DNA from: Solirubrum puertoriconensis
GTDB lineage: Bacteria > Bacteroidota > Bacteroidia > Cytophagales > Hymenobacteraceae
Assembly: GCF_001483135.1 (NCBI RefSeq)
Contig: NZ_LNAL01000006.1
Location: forward strand, 248,003-312,002
Length of the DNA: 64,000 nucleotides
Reading direction: 5' to 3'
A program made the translations under genes and the position numbers. Positions 41,978-50,572 of the stretch are shown in pieces; position 1 is the stretch's first letter; every line of letters starts with the position of its first letter. The notes under the pieces are model-generated. The model made no database searches. It was not told the origin of the DNA and saw nothing but the letters and a program-made list of their open reading frames with translations.

Positions 41978-42833
41978 CGGCTCGTTGCTTGCGCAAGGCC
42001 GCGAAAGCAAAGAGCAGATCAAGCGCGAGTTTGCCCTAAGCGGCGACGCAAGCCGCGCCACGCTGGCCCTCTACAACATCATGGGTTCGGTATCGGTGCA
42101 GGGCTACAGTGGCAAGAGCGTGGTGGTCGAAATCACCAAAACCATCAAGGCCGATACACCCGAGCTGCTCGAGCAAGGCAAAAAGGAAGCCCAACCCGGC
42201 TTTGAGCAGCGCGGCGACAGCGTGCTGCTGTACGTTGCCGGTCCGCACGACTCGCGCCCCAACCGTAACAACCAGCAGTCGGGCGGCCGCTTCAGCGACA
42301 ACTGGAACAACCGTAACAGTTCAGGGCGCCCGAATTACCAATACGAGTTCGATTACGTGCTGAAAGTGCCCGCCAGCATGGAGGTGCGCGTGAGTACCGT
42401 AAACGGCGGCGAAGTGGTGGTGCAGGATGTAGCCGGGCCGCTGCAGGCTCGCAACGTAAATGGCAGCATCCGCATCAGCAATGCCAAAGCCCTGAAGCTG
42501 GCCCACACCGTGAACGGCAAAGTGGAGGTAAGCTACGCCGCGGCGCCCACTACTCCGGCCTCGTACCACACCATCAACGGCGACATCGTGGTGAGCTACC
42601 CCACCAATACCTCCGGCGACTTGTACTTCAAGAGCATGCACGGGGAGATGTACACCGACTTTCCGAAAACCGAGGTACTGCCCGCCCGCGTGTCGCAAAA
42701 CCAGCAGGCCAACGGCAACGGCACCAAATACAAACTGAGCAGGGAAACAGCCGTTCGGCTGGGCAAGGGCGGTGCCGATTTCCGCTTCGAGACCATCAAC
42801 GGTAACGTTACCGTTAAGCAACAACCCCGATGA
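41925..42833 (+). CDS. Secreted DUF4097-type beta-helix protein, first of two
   Basis: A 302-residue protein with signal peptide (MKTASIFSLALTLLF to LLAQ). The mature part has repeated short strand segments (VRVSTVNGGEVVVQDVAGPL, NGSIRISNA, TVNGKVEVSY, TINGDIVVSY, ETINGNVTV) typical of the DUF4097 adhesin-like fold. The ATG at 41925 overlaps the anti-sigma gene by 53 bases. It ends in a 4-base ATGA overlap with the next gene, so all four genes are one operon. It is probably an envelope target or partner of this sigma system. Confidence 0.85.
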   Translation: MKTASIFSLALTLLFLPSGSLLAQGRESKEQIKREFALSGDASRATLALYNIMGSVSVQGYSGKSVVVEITKTIKADTPELLEQGKKEAQPGFEQRGDSVLLYVAGPHDSRPNRNNQQSGGRFSDNWNNRNSSGRPNYQYEFDYVLKVPASMEVRVSTVNGGEVVVQDVAGPLQARNVNGSIRISNAKALKLAHTVNGKVEVSYAAAPTTPASYHTINGDIVVSYPTNTSGDLYFKSMHGEMYTDFPKTEVLPARVSQNQQANGNGTKYKLSRETAVRLGKGGADFRFETINGNVTVKQQPR

Positions 42834-43699
42834 AACCCTTCGCATATAGATTCTTGCTGGCCCTGCTTTGCCTAGGTTGGGCCGGCCCACTAGCCGCTCA
42901 AAGTTCGGAGCAGATGTCGGTGGCACTTAGCTCGCCCGGCAAGCCCGGCGTGCTGCACCTCAAACTGGTTGGTGGCTCCATTAATGTAACGGGCTACAGC
43001 GGCAAAGAAGTGGTAATTGAAGCCACGCCGCGTAGTGGAGGCAGCCGCCCGGGCCGCGCACCCGGCCCGCCGAGTCCGCCCAACACGCCCATGCCACCCA
43101 CTGGTGGCGGAGAGGGTGCTGGCATGCGCCGCCTTTCGCAAGTACAAGGCATGGAAATTACCGCGCAGGAGAAAAGCAACCACGTGTACGTCAACTCCGA
43201 TTCGTGGCAGCGGCCCATCGATTTTACTGTGAAAGTGCCGCGCCAGTTTTCGCTGCAGGTAAGCACCGTAAACAGCGGCAACATCACGGTGCAAAACGTA
43301 TCGGGCGAGTTGGAAATATCGAACGTAAACGGCTCGATAGCCCTCGAAGATGTAGCCGGCTCGGCGGTAGTAAGCACGGTAAACGGCCGTGTGGTGGCCA
43401 ACTTCCGCGACGTGACGCCCAACGCCCCAATGGCCTTTTCGAGCGTGAACGGCAAGCTCGATGTAACCCTGCCTGCCAAAACCAAGGCGGCTTTCAAGCT
43501 GAAGTCGGACCGCGGCGAAATCTACAGCGACTTCGACATGACCGTGGATGCCAGCGCCCCCAAAGTAAACCGCAGTAGCAAAGACGGCGTGTACCGCGTG
43601 AGCACCGACAACTGGACGTACGGCAAAATCAACGGCGGCGGAGCCGAGGTGATGATGCAAACCATGAACGGCAACATCTACATCCGCAAGGCGAAGTAG
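42830..43699 (+). CDS. Secreted DUF4097-type beta-helix protein, second of two
   Basis: A 289-residue paralogue of the preceding protein with signal peptide (1-23). It contains a Pro/Gly-rich insertion (RPGRAPGPPSPPNTPMPPTGG) near residue 75 and the same strand repeats (LQVSTVNSGNITVQNVSGEL, NVNGSIALEDVAGSA, TVNGRVVANF, SVNGKLDVTL, MQTMNGNIYI). The start overlaps the preceding stop in ATGA. It is the last gene of the sigma operon and is followed by an imperfect inverted repeat. Confidence 0.85.
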   Translation: MKPFAYRFLLALLCLGWAGPLAAQSSEQMSVALSSPGKPGVLHLKLVGGSINVTGYSGKEVVIEATPRSGGSRPGRAPGPPSPPNTPMPPTGGGEGAGMRRLSQVQGMEITAQEKSNHVYVNSDSWQRPIDFTVKVPRQFSLQVSTVNSGNITVQNVSGELEISNVNGSIALEDVAGSAVVSTVNGRVVANFRDVTPNAPMAFSSVNGKLDVTLPAKTKAAFKLKSDRGEIYSDFDMTVDASAPKVNRSSKDGVYRVSTDNWTYGKINGGGAEVMMQTMNGNIYIRKAK

Positions 43700-43722
43700 C
43701 CGCTACTTAAAGAAGCAGCGCC

Positions 43723-43823
43723 GGGCACCGGCTTGCCGAACCACTTCTTTCTGCAATAGCTGGTAGCGCTAGGTGAGTGAAGGGCGCTACCACGCAGGAG
43801 GAAGAGTTTGGTGAGCCGGTGCC
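43723..43823. repeat. Imperfect long inverted repeat after the sigma operon
   Basis: Arms of about 40-45 bases beginning GGCACCGGCT and ending TGGTAGCGC are inverted copies with several mismatches around a centre near 43775. It may be a decayed mobile repeat, and could also terminate the sigma operon. The remaining 135 bases before 43959 show nothing recognisable. Confidence 0.55.
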
Positions 43824-43958
43824 GTGTTTGTAAACTACCAACCGGCCACGGCATGGCAGGCCACGATAAATAAAGCTCTGACGAGGTTTGGGTGCTAAAC
43901 AGGCGGCTGTTTTATTAGCTGCCGACTTATTGGCTTATTCCCGATTATTCCTTCTTCA

Positions 43959-46433
43959 ATGCTTTTCGATTATCGTACGAGGTGGCGGCGCTGGGCGCTG
44001 CTGAGCAGCTGCGTGGCAGCCCTAGGTGCCTCGGCCTTTACCACACCCGAACCGGCTCTGGTGCAGCAGATTCTGGCCAAGCTAACGGGTTTTTACCAAG
44101 CCACTGCTCCCGAAAAGAGCTACTTGCACCTGGATAAAAGCTACTACGCAGCCGGCGAACTAATTTGGTTTAAGGCCTACGTGGTAGATGCCGGCAAGCA
44201 CCTGCCCGATACCCTGAGCCGGGTGCTCTACGTGGATTTGGTGGGGCCCAATCAGCAAGTCGTAGCGCGCCGAGTCCTGCAGCTGAATGCGGGTACGGCC
44301 GCCGGCGACCTGGTTCTGCCCGATAGCGCGGCGCAGGGCTCCTACACGGTGCGCGCCTATACCAATTGGATGCGCAACGCCGGGCCCGACTACTTTTTCA
44401 GTCGAAGCCTGCCGGTATTGGGCACCAAATCAACGGTAGTAGCCAAGCGGAAGCCCGCTGCCACCAAGCCCGATTTCCAGCTATTCCCGGAAGGCGGCCA
44501 GCTGATCAATGGTCTGCCCAACGTGCTGGCCTTTAAAGCTACTGATCAGCAAAGCCGCGGCCTAGCTGTAAAGGGCGAACTGCTCAACGAAGCGGGCAAG
44601 CCGGTAGCCAGCTTTGCCAGCCTGCACGCAGGCATGGGGGCGGTTACCTTCACGCCCGAAGCCGGCCATACCTACACCGCGCGCGTTACCTGGCCCGATG
44701 GCAGCACCAGCGCCCAGGCGGTGCCCGCCGCGGCTCCGGCCGGAGGCTTGCTGCTGCACGTAGAGCCTGCTGCTACCCAAGTGGGCATCCGCATGGCCCG
44801 CAAAGTGCCCGATGCAAATGCCGCTCCCGAAAACATTACGCTGGTAGCACACGTGCGCGGCCAAGTGGCGTATGTAGGGCAATCGGCGCTAGCCAACGGC
44901 GAAGTGCTGAGCAGCCGTATCCCCATCGAGCGGTTTCCGACGGGCATTGTGCACTTTACCATGTTCGATGCGCAGGGCGTGGCGCGCTGCGAGCGTTTGG
45001 CTTTCGTGAACCGGCAAGATGGCCTGCGCTTAACCGTGCGGCCCGACAAAGCCAACTACGGGCCACGCCAGAAAGTAACCTTGGCACTCGAAACCCGCGA
45101 TGCCGCCGGGCAGCCGGTGCCGGCGCAGCTTTCGCTGGCAGTCACAGCCGCCGACCTAGAGCGGGCCGACGCCCCTACCATCGTAAGTCACCTCTTGCTC
45201 AGCTCCGATTTGCGCGGCCACATCGAAGATCCTGCCTATTACTTCCGCAACGTTGAGCCAGAAACCCGGCAAGCACTGGATCATCTGATGCTTACCCAAG
45301 GCTGGCGCCGGTTTGTGTGGCAGCAGTTGCTAAACAGTCCTTTGCCCGTGGGCGAGTACGCCTTGGAGCGGGGTTTGTCGCTCAGCGGACAGGTATGGCG
45401 CACCGAACGCAAACCCGCCCCTCAGAGTGAACTGACCTTGCTGATTGGGAATGCACTTGGCAACCTCACTACCAGCACCACCGACAACCAGGGCCGGTTT
45501 TTGTTTACGGGTTTCGGTGGCCAGGACAGCGCCCGCGTGGTAGTACAGGCGCGTACGCCCAAAGGGAGCCCGGCACTCATGGCTAAACTAACCGACCGTT
45601 GGGCGGGGGTGCCTGCGCTTTACCCACCGGCCTTGATGCCCGACGCCGCGCTTACGGCCAGTTTCGGGCAACGCAGCCGCCAGCAGCAGTCCATTGAGCG
45701 GCAGTTTGGCCCCGATACCACCCGGCGCATCATGCTAAGCAACGTTGTAATTAAAGGCCGCCGCGAGCCGGTGCCCGACGACCCGCGTCGCATTTTTACC
45801 GGCGCCGACGTGATACTCAAAACCAGCTCTATCCCGGGCTTCGACAATTACCCCAATGCGCTTATGGCGCTACAGGGGCGCATTGCCGGAGTACAAATTA
45901 TGGGCAACGGTATGCAAATGAGCGTACAAATCAGGGGTGCCGGTTCCATCATAGGCTCGTCGCAGCCGTTGATATTGCTTGATGGCATGCCGGTAAGGGA
46001 TATTGAAGCCATACTTACCATTCCGGCCTCGGATATTGAGTCAGTCGACGTGTTCAAGGGGGCATCGGCTTCCATGTTTGGCACGCAGGGCGCCAACGGG
46101 GTAATGGCGTTTTACACCAAGCGCGGCGGCTCGGCAAGCACCTCTTCGAGCAACAGCCTAGGCGTGGCGCGGGCTACCGTGCCGGCCTATTACCGCGGCC
46201 GCGAGTTTTACGCTCCGCGCTATGAGGTGCCGGCCTCCGTGCAGCACCCCGATCATCGGGGCGCTACCTTGTATTGGGCTCCCAACGTGAGCACCAATGC
46301 CGAAGGCCAGGGCACGGTTACGTTCTATACCTCCGATGACCTAGGGGCATTCCGGGTTAGTGCCGAAGGATTAAGCCCGAGCGGCCGGCCCGGTACCGGT
46401 TCGGCAACCCTAATGGTGCAGCGTGGAGGTTAG
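43959..46433 (+). CDS. MG2-like protein with TonB receptor plug domain
   Basis: An 824-residue protein with an N-terminal hydrophobic export segment (about residues 10-26). The N-terminal part resembles macroglobulin MG2-type domains (EKSYLHLDKSYYAAGELIWFKAYVV; LPDSAAQGSYTVRAYTNWM), with further Ig-like domains to about residue 560. Residues about 600-735 are a TonB-dependent receptor plug (ALMALQGRIAGVQIMGNG, QPLILLDGMPVRDIEAI, PASDIESVDVFKGASASMFG). No 22-strand barrel follows, only a final Ig-like domain. This MG2-plug architecture is recurrent in Bacteroidota. It probably works at the outer membrane with a separate receptor. Confidence 0.82.
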   Translation: MLFDYRTRWRRWALLSSCVAALGASAFTTPEPALVQQILAKLTGFYQATAPEKSYLHLDKSYYAAGELIWFKAYVVDAGKHLPDTLSRVLYVDLVGPNQQVVARRVLQLNAGTAAGDLVLPDSAAQGSYTVRAYTNWMRNAGPDYFFSRSLPVLGTKSTVVAKRKPAATKPDFQLFPEGGQLINGLPNVLAFKATDQQSRGLAVKGELLNEAGKPVASFASLHAGMGAVTFTPEAGHTYTARVTWPDGSTSAQAVPAAAPAGGLLLHVEPAATQVGIRMARKVPDANAAPENITLVAHVRGQVAYVGQSALANGEVLSSRIPIERFPTGIVHFTMFDAQGVARCERLAFVNRQDGLRLTVRPDKANYGPRQKVTLALETRDAAGQPVPAQLSLAVTAADLERADAPTIVSHLLLSSDLRGHIEDPAYYFRNVEPETRQALDHLMLTQGWRRFVWQQLLNSPLPVGEYALERGLSLSGQVWRTERKPAPQSELTLLIGNALGNLTTSTTDNQGRFLFTGFGGQDSARVVVQARTPKGSPALMAKLTDRWAGVPALYPPALMPDAALTASFGQRSRQQQSIERQFGPDTTRRIMLSNVVIKGRREPVPDDPRRIFTGADVILKTSSIPGFDNYPNALMALQGRIAGVQIMGNGMQMSVQIRGAGSIIGSSQPLILLDGMPVRDIEAILTIPASDIESVDVFKGASASMFGTQGANGVMAFYTKRGGSASTSSSNSLGVARATVPAYYRGREFYAPRYEVPASVQHPDHRGATLYWAPNVSTNAEGQGTVTFYTSDDLGAFRVSAEGLSPSGRPGTGSATLMVQRGG

Positions 46434-46580
46434 AGGGACTGCACTCACTTAATCATACAAAACTGGCTTAGGTGTGCCCAAGCTTGTCAATCAATACTGA
46501 TTGAAGCCGGTGCGGTAACGCAGCGATGATGCAGCAAAAAGATAACCTTAGCAACGTTCAAGAAGCCCGATAAAATACCA

Positions 46581-46588
46581 TAGCTTTG
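46581..46588 (+). promoter_or_regulatory. -7 element for the STAS-like gene at 46610
   Basis: TAGCTTTG is a full TAnnTTTG match 21 bases before the ATG at 46610. It overlaps the TTG at 46586, which argues against that codon as the start. Confidence 0.55.
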
Positions 46589-46609
46589 AAGGTAACAGAC
46601 CTTTTGGTT

Positions 46610-47032
46610 ATGGCCGTAGTACACAAGTCAGCAGCGTTAATAATCCACTACCACGCTGCTACTGCGGTATTAGAGGCAGAGTGGCTGGGCTTTGTGAGCA
46701 GCGAACAGCTGCGCTCAGGCTTGCAGGAACTGCTGCGGCACGGGCGCTTGCGCCGCGTGCGCGGTTGGATTGCCAATCACAAGCAAATGCGGACCATTCG
46801 GCTCGACGACCAGGAGTGGATGCTCGAGCAATTCATTCCGCGGGTGGCCGAGCTGCCCCTTGTGCGCCTAGGGCTGGTGTACTCCGACGACCCACTCAAC
46901 CGCATGGCTATCAAGCGCGTCATCAGCAGCGGCTCCAAAATGCTGCCCTGCCAAATTGAGTTCTTCAGCGAAACCCAACAGGCCCAGCAATGGGTAGGCG
47001 AGGGCGCTACCAATGCTTTGCCGCAGTTGTAA
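46610..47032 (+). CDS. STAS/SpoIIAA-like small protein, copy E
   Basis: A 140-residue soluble protein, closest to copy A at 2159: both share EWL-x-FVSS and GWIAN (52-56 here) and an LNRM segment after the second half of the fold (DDPLNRMAIKRV). The C-terminal motif is FSETQQAQQWV. It has its own -7 element and its own strong terminator, so it is a monocistronic unit. The ATG at 46610 is chosen because the upstream TTG lies in the promoter. Function unknown. Confidence 0.75.
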   Translation: MAVVHKSAALIIHYHAATAVLEAEWLGFVSSEQLRSGLQELLRHGRLRRVRGWIANHKQMRTIRLDDQEWMLEQFIPRVAELPLVRLGLVYSDDPLNRMAIKRVISSGSKMLPCQIEFFSETQQAQQWVGEGATNALPQL

Positions 47033-47049
47033 CGAGTGTTAACACGTAT

Positions 47050-47093
47050 AATCGCAGAGCCCCGGCAGTACCTACTGCCGGGGCTCTGCGATT
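47050..47093. terminator. Bidirectional terminator, 21-base perfect stem
   Basis: AATCGCAGAGCCCCGGCAGTA and its complement flank a two-base centre. It lies between the convergent STAS-like and msrA genes. Confidence 0.85.
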
Positions 47094-47111
47094 AACTGCG
47101 CTTGGAGGCAC

Positions 47112-47789
47112 CTAGGCGCCGGGCTTCAGTAGCTCCGGAAACTCCTTGGCGAATTTTTGATAGCGCGGAGTAGACACAGTGCGGATGTACGGATCGGTAG
47201 GGTGCTTCACAAAGTAATCCTGGTGGTAGCGCTCGGCGGGGTAAAAGGCTTTGAAAGGCACCACCTGCGTTACGATGCGGGTAGGGTAGCGGCCCGATTC
47301 GTTCACACGCTTTATTTCGGCCTCGATCTGCTGCTTTTCCTGCGGGGTGCGGTAAAATGCAACCGAGCGGTACTCCGGGCCTTCGTCGGGGCCTTGGCGG
47401 TTGAGGGTAGTGGGGTCGTGCTGCACAAAGAACACCCGCAGCAGCGTGGGGTAGCTGATCAGCTTGGGGTCGTAGTACACCTGCACGGCCTCGGCGTGGC
47501 CGGTGCCGCCGCGGCCCACTTGCTCGTAGGTGGGGTTGGCAACCGTGCCGCCTGCGTGGCCCGACACAACCGTGCGCACACCTTTCAGGCTTTCGAATAC
47601 GTGCTCGGCACACCAATAGCAGCCGCTGGCAAAGGTGGCTACCGCCTCGCCGGATTGCGGCTTGGGCAGCTCGGCAAATCGGCGGTCGGGCTCGGTGGTA
47701 TTGCCAGCTACTACGGTGGTGTTGGTTTGGCCTTCGCAGCTAGTGGCTCCTGCAGCGGCCAGCAGAAGAATAAGCAAGCGTTTCATCAT
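47112..47789 (-). CDS. msrA: Peptide-methionine (S)-S-oxide reductase, exported
   Basis: A 225-residue MsrA that reduces methionine-S-sulfoxide in proteins. The catalytic motif is GCYWCAEHVFE with nucleophile Cys57 (GCFWC in most members), followed by VVSGHAGG, NPTYEQVGRGGTGHAEAVQV and the HQDYF segment. An N-terminal MMKRLLILLLAAAGATSC gives a signal peptide with a lipobox-like Cys18, so it should act in the periplasm or at the membrane. The start at 47789 is preferred over 47852. The stop codon TAG is inside CCTAGG. Confidence 0.94.
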   Translation of the reverse strand: MMKRLLILLLAAAGATSCEGQTNTTVVAGNTTEPDRRFAELPKPQSGEAVATFASGCYWCAEHVFESLKGVRTVVSGHAGGTVANPTYEQVGRGGTGHAEAVQVYYDPKLISYPTLLRVFFVQHDPTTLNRQGPDEGPEYRSVAFYRTPQEKQQIEAEIKRVNESGRYPTRIVTQVVPFKAFYPAERYHQDYFVKHPTDPYIRTVSTPRYQKFAKEFPELLKPGA

Positions 47790-47907
47790 AATACCACGAC
47801 ATACGCAGTCCCGCTTTAATTCGGTTAGGCGCAAACATTTGCTGCGGCACAACTAACGGTTAGCCAGAGGAGTACAGGCAGTAGATACCATCCGAATTAC
47901 CAGTCGT

Positions 47908-48513
47908 ATGACCATGAACTTCCGCCTATTAGCCGTGCTGCTGTGTTTGCTGAGCGCAGGCCTGAGCGGCTGCTCGTCGGTGAGCGTGCAGCAGAGCGAG
48001 GGTGTCAACTTCAATCAGTACCGCAGCTTTGCCTGGGCCGAAACCGAAGTAAAAACCGACGGAACGCAAGGGCCCGCGTTGCGCAGCCAGCTGCAGGATG
48101 GCACCATTCGGCAAGCCATCGAAACCGAATTAGCCAAGCGCGGCATCAGCCCGGTTGCCTCGGGCAAACCCGATTTTTACCTGACGTACCACCTCTACGT
48201 GGAGGAGGCTGAGCGCACGGTGGCCAATCCGCCCAACCCGGCCGTGCCCGTGAGTTACCCCTACCTGGTGCGCTACCGCGGCTTCTTGGTTCCGGTAAAC
48301 TACACCTACTGGTACCAGGCCCCAAGCGGCTACCGCACCGAGCGCTACCAAGAGGGCATGCTGGTGCTCGATTTTGTGGATGCTAAAACCAACAACCTCG
48401 TGTGGCGCGGCTCCATTATCGATGCCGTAAGCAGCCCAAACCGCGCAGGCGAGCGGTTTGCCGAATCGGCCCGCGACATTCTCGATAAGTTTCCGGTGAA
48501 AGAGCGCAACTAA
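47908..48513 (+). CDS. DUF4136 lipoprotein
   Basis: A 201-residue lipoprotein (lipobox LSGCSS, Cys22) of the DUF4136 type: a FNQYRSFAWAE start, helix IRQAIETELAKRGISPV, DFYLTYHLYVEE, then a Tyr-rich middle (YWYQAPSGYRTERYQEG) and LVLDFVDAKTNNLVWRGSIIDAV. Members are widespread envelope lipoproteins without known function. It is divergent from msrA across 118 bases. Confidence 0.85.
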   Translation: MTMNFRLLAVLLCLLSAGLSGCSSVSVQQSEGVNFNQYRSFAWAETEVKTDGTQGPALRSQLQDGTIRQAIETELAKRGISPVASGKPDFYLTYHLYVEEAERTVANPPNPAVPVSYPYLVRYRGFLVPVNYTYWYQAPSGYRTERYQEGMLVLDFVDAKTNNLVWRGSIIDAVSSPNRAGERFAESARDILDKFPVKERN

Positions 48514-48555
48514 CCCAGGGCGTTGCAAGGCCGAAAGCCTTTTTGCGGCGGTGCT

Positions 48556-48762
48556 CAGCATGTGGCCGATGCGGCCGCGTGGGGTGGCCAGGTGTGGTTT
48601 CCGGCCATGGCCGAAGGCGGCCTGGAGTACTTCGCCTGGGTGTACTCGCCCAACATCTACAGCCGCCTCTCCACCGATTTGATGATGAGCCACGCGCAGC
48701 GGCCGTTGGTGCTGGCTTTTGATGACGCAGACACCGCCACGGCTTGGCTGCGCCAGATGTAA
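48556..48762 (+). pseudogene. Decayed STAS/SpoIIAA-like gene, copy F (C-terminal half only)
   Basis: Codons here encode WGGQVWFPAMAEGGLEYFAWVYSP and end FDDADTATAWLRQM, nearly the same as the last 65 codons of copy D at 35437, including long runs of identical bases (48590-48676 against 35660-35746). The N-terminal half, with the W-x4-W strand and [DN] loop, is missing. The sequence before 48556 does not align. A -7 element and a family-like start are absent. It is probably a duplicated copy cut by deletion or partial gene conversion. A 311-base gap between 48514 and 48824 holds only this fragment. Confidence 0.7.
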
Positions 48763-48824
48763 CTAGGTACTAGGTGTTAGAAAACAGAAAGGACGCAGGC
48801 AGGCGGCGCACGCCCGGCGCTTCA

Positions 48825-50132
48825 CTAACTCTCTATTCTTGATGTATGCTTGGTATCGGCCATGCGCCAGTACACCAGCAGCGAGAGGGCGGCACAGGCC
48901 GTAACGTACCAGTAGTACGCGGCTTCTACACCCTGGCTTTTGGCAAGCAGCGCGCCGTACTCAGCCGAGCCGCCAAAAATGGCCACCGTAAGCGCGTAGG
49001 GCAAGCCCACCCCCAGGGCTCGAATGTGCGTTGGAAACAGCTCGGCTTTTACCACGGCATTGATGGAGGTGTAGCCGCTCATGATAACCATGGCCACAAC
49101 CAGCAAGCCAAAAGCTGCCCACGGGCTGCTGGCCCGCGAAAGCAACGTAAACAGCGGCACCGTACCTAGGGTTGCGCCCACCCCAAAAAACAGCAGCACA
49201 GGTCGGCGGCCTACGCGGTCGGAAATAGCGCCCATCAGCGGCTGCAGCAACAGGGCCACGGCCAGCGCCCAAAAAGAAATTTGTGTAGCCTCGGCTTTGC
49301 TGAAGCCGGTGGTGTTTACCAAAAACTTTTGGGCGTAGGTGGTGAAGGTGTAGAACGCGATGGTGCCACCTAGGGTAAGCCCTACCACCGTAAGCACCTC
49401 GCGCGGGTGGCGCAGCAGCACGCGCAGCTTGCTTTCCGACGCGTGGCTTTCGGATTGCTGCACAAAGGCGTCGGTTTCATCCATGCCGCGGCGCAGGTAC
49501 AGCGCCACCACGGCAGCCAGTGCGCCAATCACAAACGGCACGCGCCAGCCCCAATCGTGCAGCTCGGCGGGCGTGAGCAGGCGCTGCAATGCTAGCTGCA
49601 CCAGCAAGGCCAGTAACTGCCCGGCCAGCAGTGTTACGTACTGAAAGCTGGAGTAAAACCCCCGGTGTTGGTGATGGGCCATTTCGCTGAGGTAGGTAGC
49701 CGAGGTGCCGTACTCGCCGCCCACGCTCAGGCCCTGCAGCAGCCGCGCCAATACCAGCAGCAGAGGGGCTGCTACGCCAATGTTGCGGTAACCGGGGGTA
49801 AGGGCAATAAGCAGCGAGCCGGCGCACATCAGCAGCACCGAAAAGAGCAAGGCGGCTTTGCGCCCGTGGCGGTCGGCGTACAGGCCCATCAGCCAGCCAC
49901 CCAGGGGCCGCATCAGAAAACCCACAGCAAAAATGGCGGCCGAGTTGAGCAGCTGCGCCGTGAGGTTGCCCTCCGGAAAAAAGGCCGGCGCAAAGTACAA
50001 GGCAAAGGCTGAGTACACGTACCAATCGTACCACTCGACGAGGTTGCCGATAGAGCCGCTCACGATGGAGCGAATGCGCGAAGCAGTAGAGCGGACGGGC
50101 GGTGGCGTGGGGGCGGAGGGGGGCGCAAGCAT
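48825..50132 (-). CDS. MFS transporter, metabolite:H+ symporter type
   Basis: A 435-residue 12-helix permease of the MHS branch of the major facilitator superfamily (KgtP/ProP-like). Signatures: NLVEWYDWYVYSAFALYFAPAFFP in helix 1, GFLMRPLGGWLMG and the loop motif YADRHGRKAAL, then ARLLQGLSVGGEYGTSATYL, with a second-half repeat GAISDRVGRRPVLL. These proteins take up dicarboxylates, betaine or proline with protons. The substrate cannot be read from sequence. No linked catabolic genes. Confidence 0.9.
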   Translation of the reverse strand: MLAPPSAPTPPPVRSTASRIRSIVSGSIGNLVEWYDWYVYSAFALYFAPAFFPEGNLTAQLLNSAAIFAVGFLMRPLGGWLMGLYADRHGRKAALLFSVLLMCAGSLLIALTPGYRNIGVAAPLLLVLARLLQGLSVGGEYGTSATYLSEMAHHQHRGFYSSFQYVTLLAGQLLALLVQLALQRLLTPAELHDWGWRVPFVIGALAAVVALYLRRGMDETDAFVQQSESHASESKLRVLLRHPREVLTVVGLTLGGTIAFYTFTTYAQKFLVNTTGFSKAEATQISFWALAVALLLQPLMGAISDRVGRRPVLLFFGVGATLGTVPLFTLLSRASSPWAAFGLLVVAMVIMSGYTSINAVVKAELFPTHIRALGVGLPYALTVAIFGGSAEYGALLAKSQGVEAAYYWYVTACAALSLLVYWRMADTKHTSRIES

Positions 50133-50277
50133 GGCGCTAAGCTAAGCAGCCTGCGCCCAGCAACGCGCCAAAACTTTGCGCCGCCGATGCAACGTGTGCC
50201 TTCGATTATCTTCTTATAAGTACTTGCGTATTAGGCTAATTGTGAGCCGCGCCTACCGTCAATACACCTGATCTGCA

Positions 50278-50547
50278 ATGAGCCAAAACCGATCCTTCCC
50301 GGGTATTGTATTTACCAACCGCAACACGCCTACCGCACGCGCCGAGCTAGCTGAGCGCTTCAAGCAATTTCATGCTGCGTTTTTGCGCAAAGCCAGCTGC
50401 GAAGAAGTATTGAAAGTGTACACCCGCGCCTTCGTGGAGTGGTCGATGAACCCCAACACGGATGTGTATCAAATGGAGCTGCTATTCGACGAAATCTACC
50501 ACGCCTCGAAAATTGAGGATGCCGAAGAGCAGGACAGCAACGAGTAG
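50278..50547 (+). CDS. Small conserved-looking protein of unknown function
   Basis: An 89-residue soluble, acidic protein (C-terminus EDAEEQDSNE), mostly helical in character, with FKQFHAAFLRKASCEEVLKVYTRAFVEW in the middle. Codon use matches the neighbouring genes, which supports coding. I do not recognise the family. It is divergent from the transporter and convergent with the reductase. Confidence 0.55.
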   Translation: MSQNRSFPGIVFTNRNTPTARAELAERFKQFHAAFLRKASCEEVLKVYTRAFVEWSMNPNTDVYQMELLFDEIYHASKIEDAEEQDSNE

Positions 50548-50572
50548 CTTATTGCCCTAGGTGGCGGAGTGG

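Noticed and set aside
49477-50034. Minus-strand frame of 185 residues inside the transporter gene
   Set aside because: Out of frame with the MFS protein, whose 12 helices and motifs are clear.
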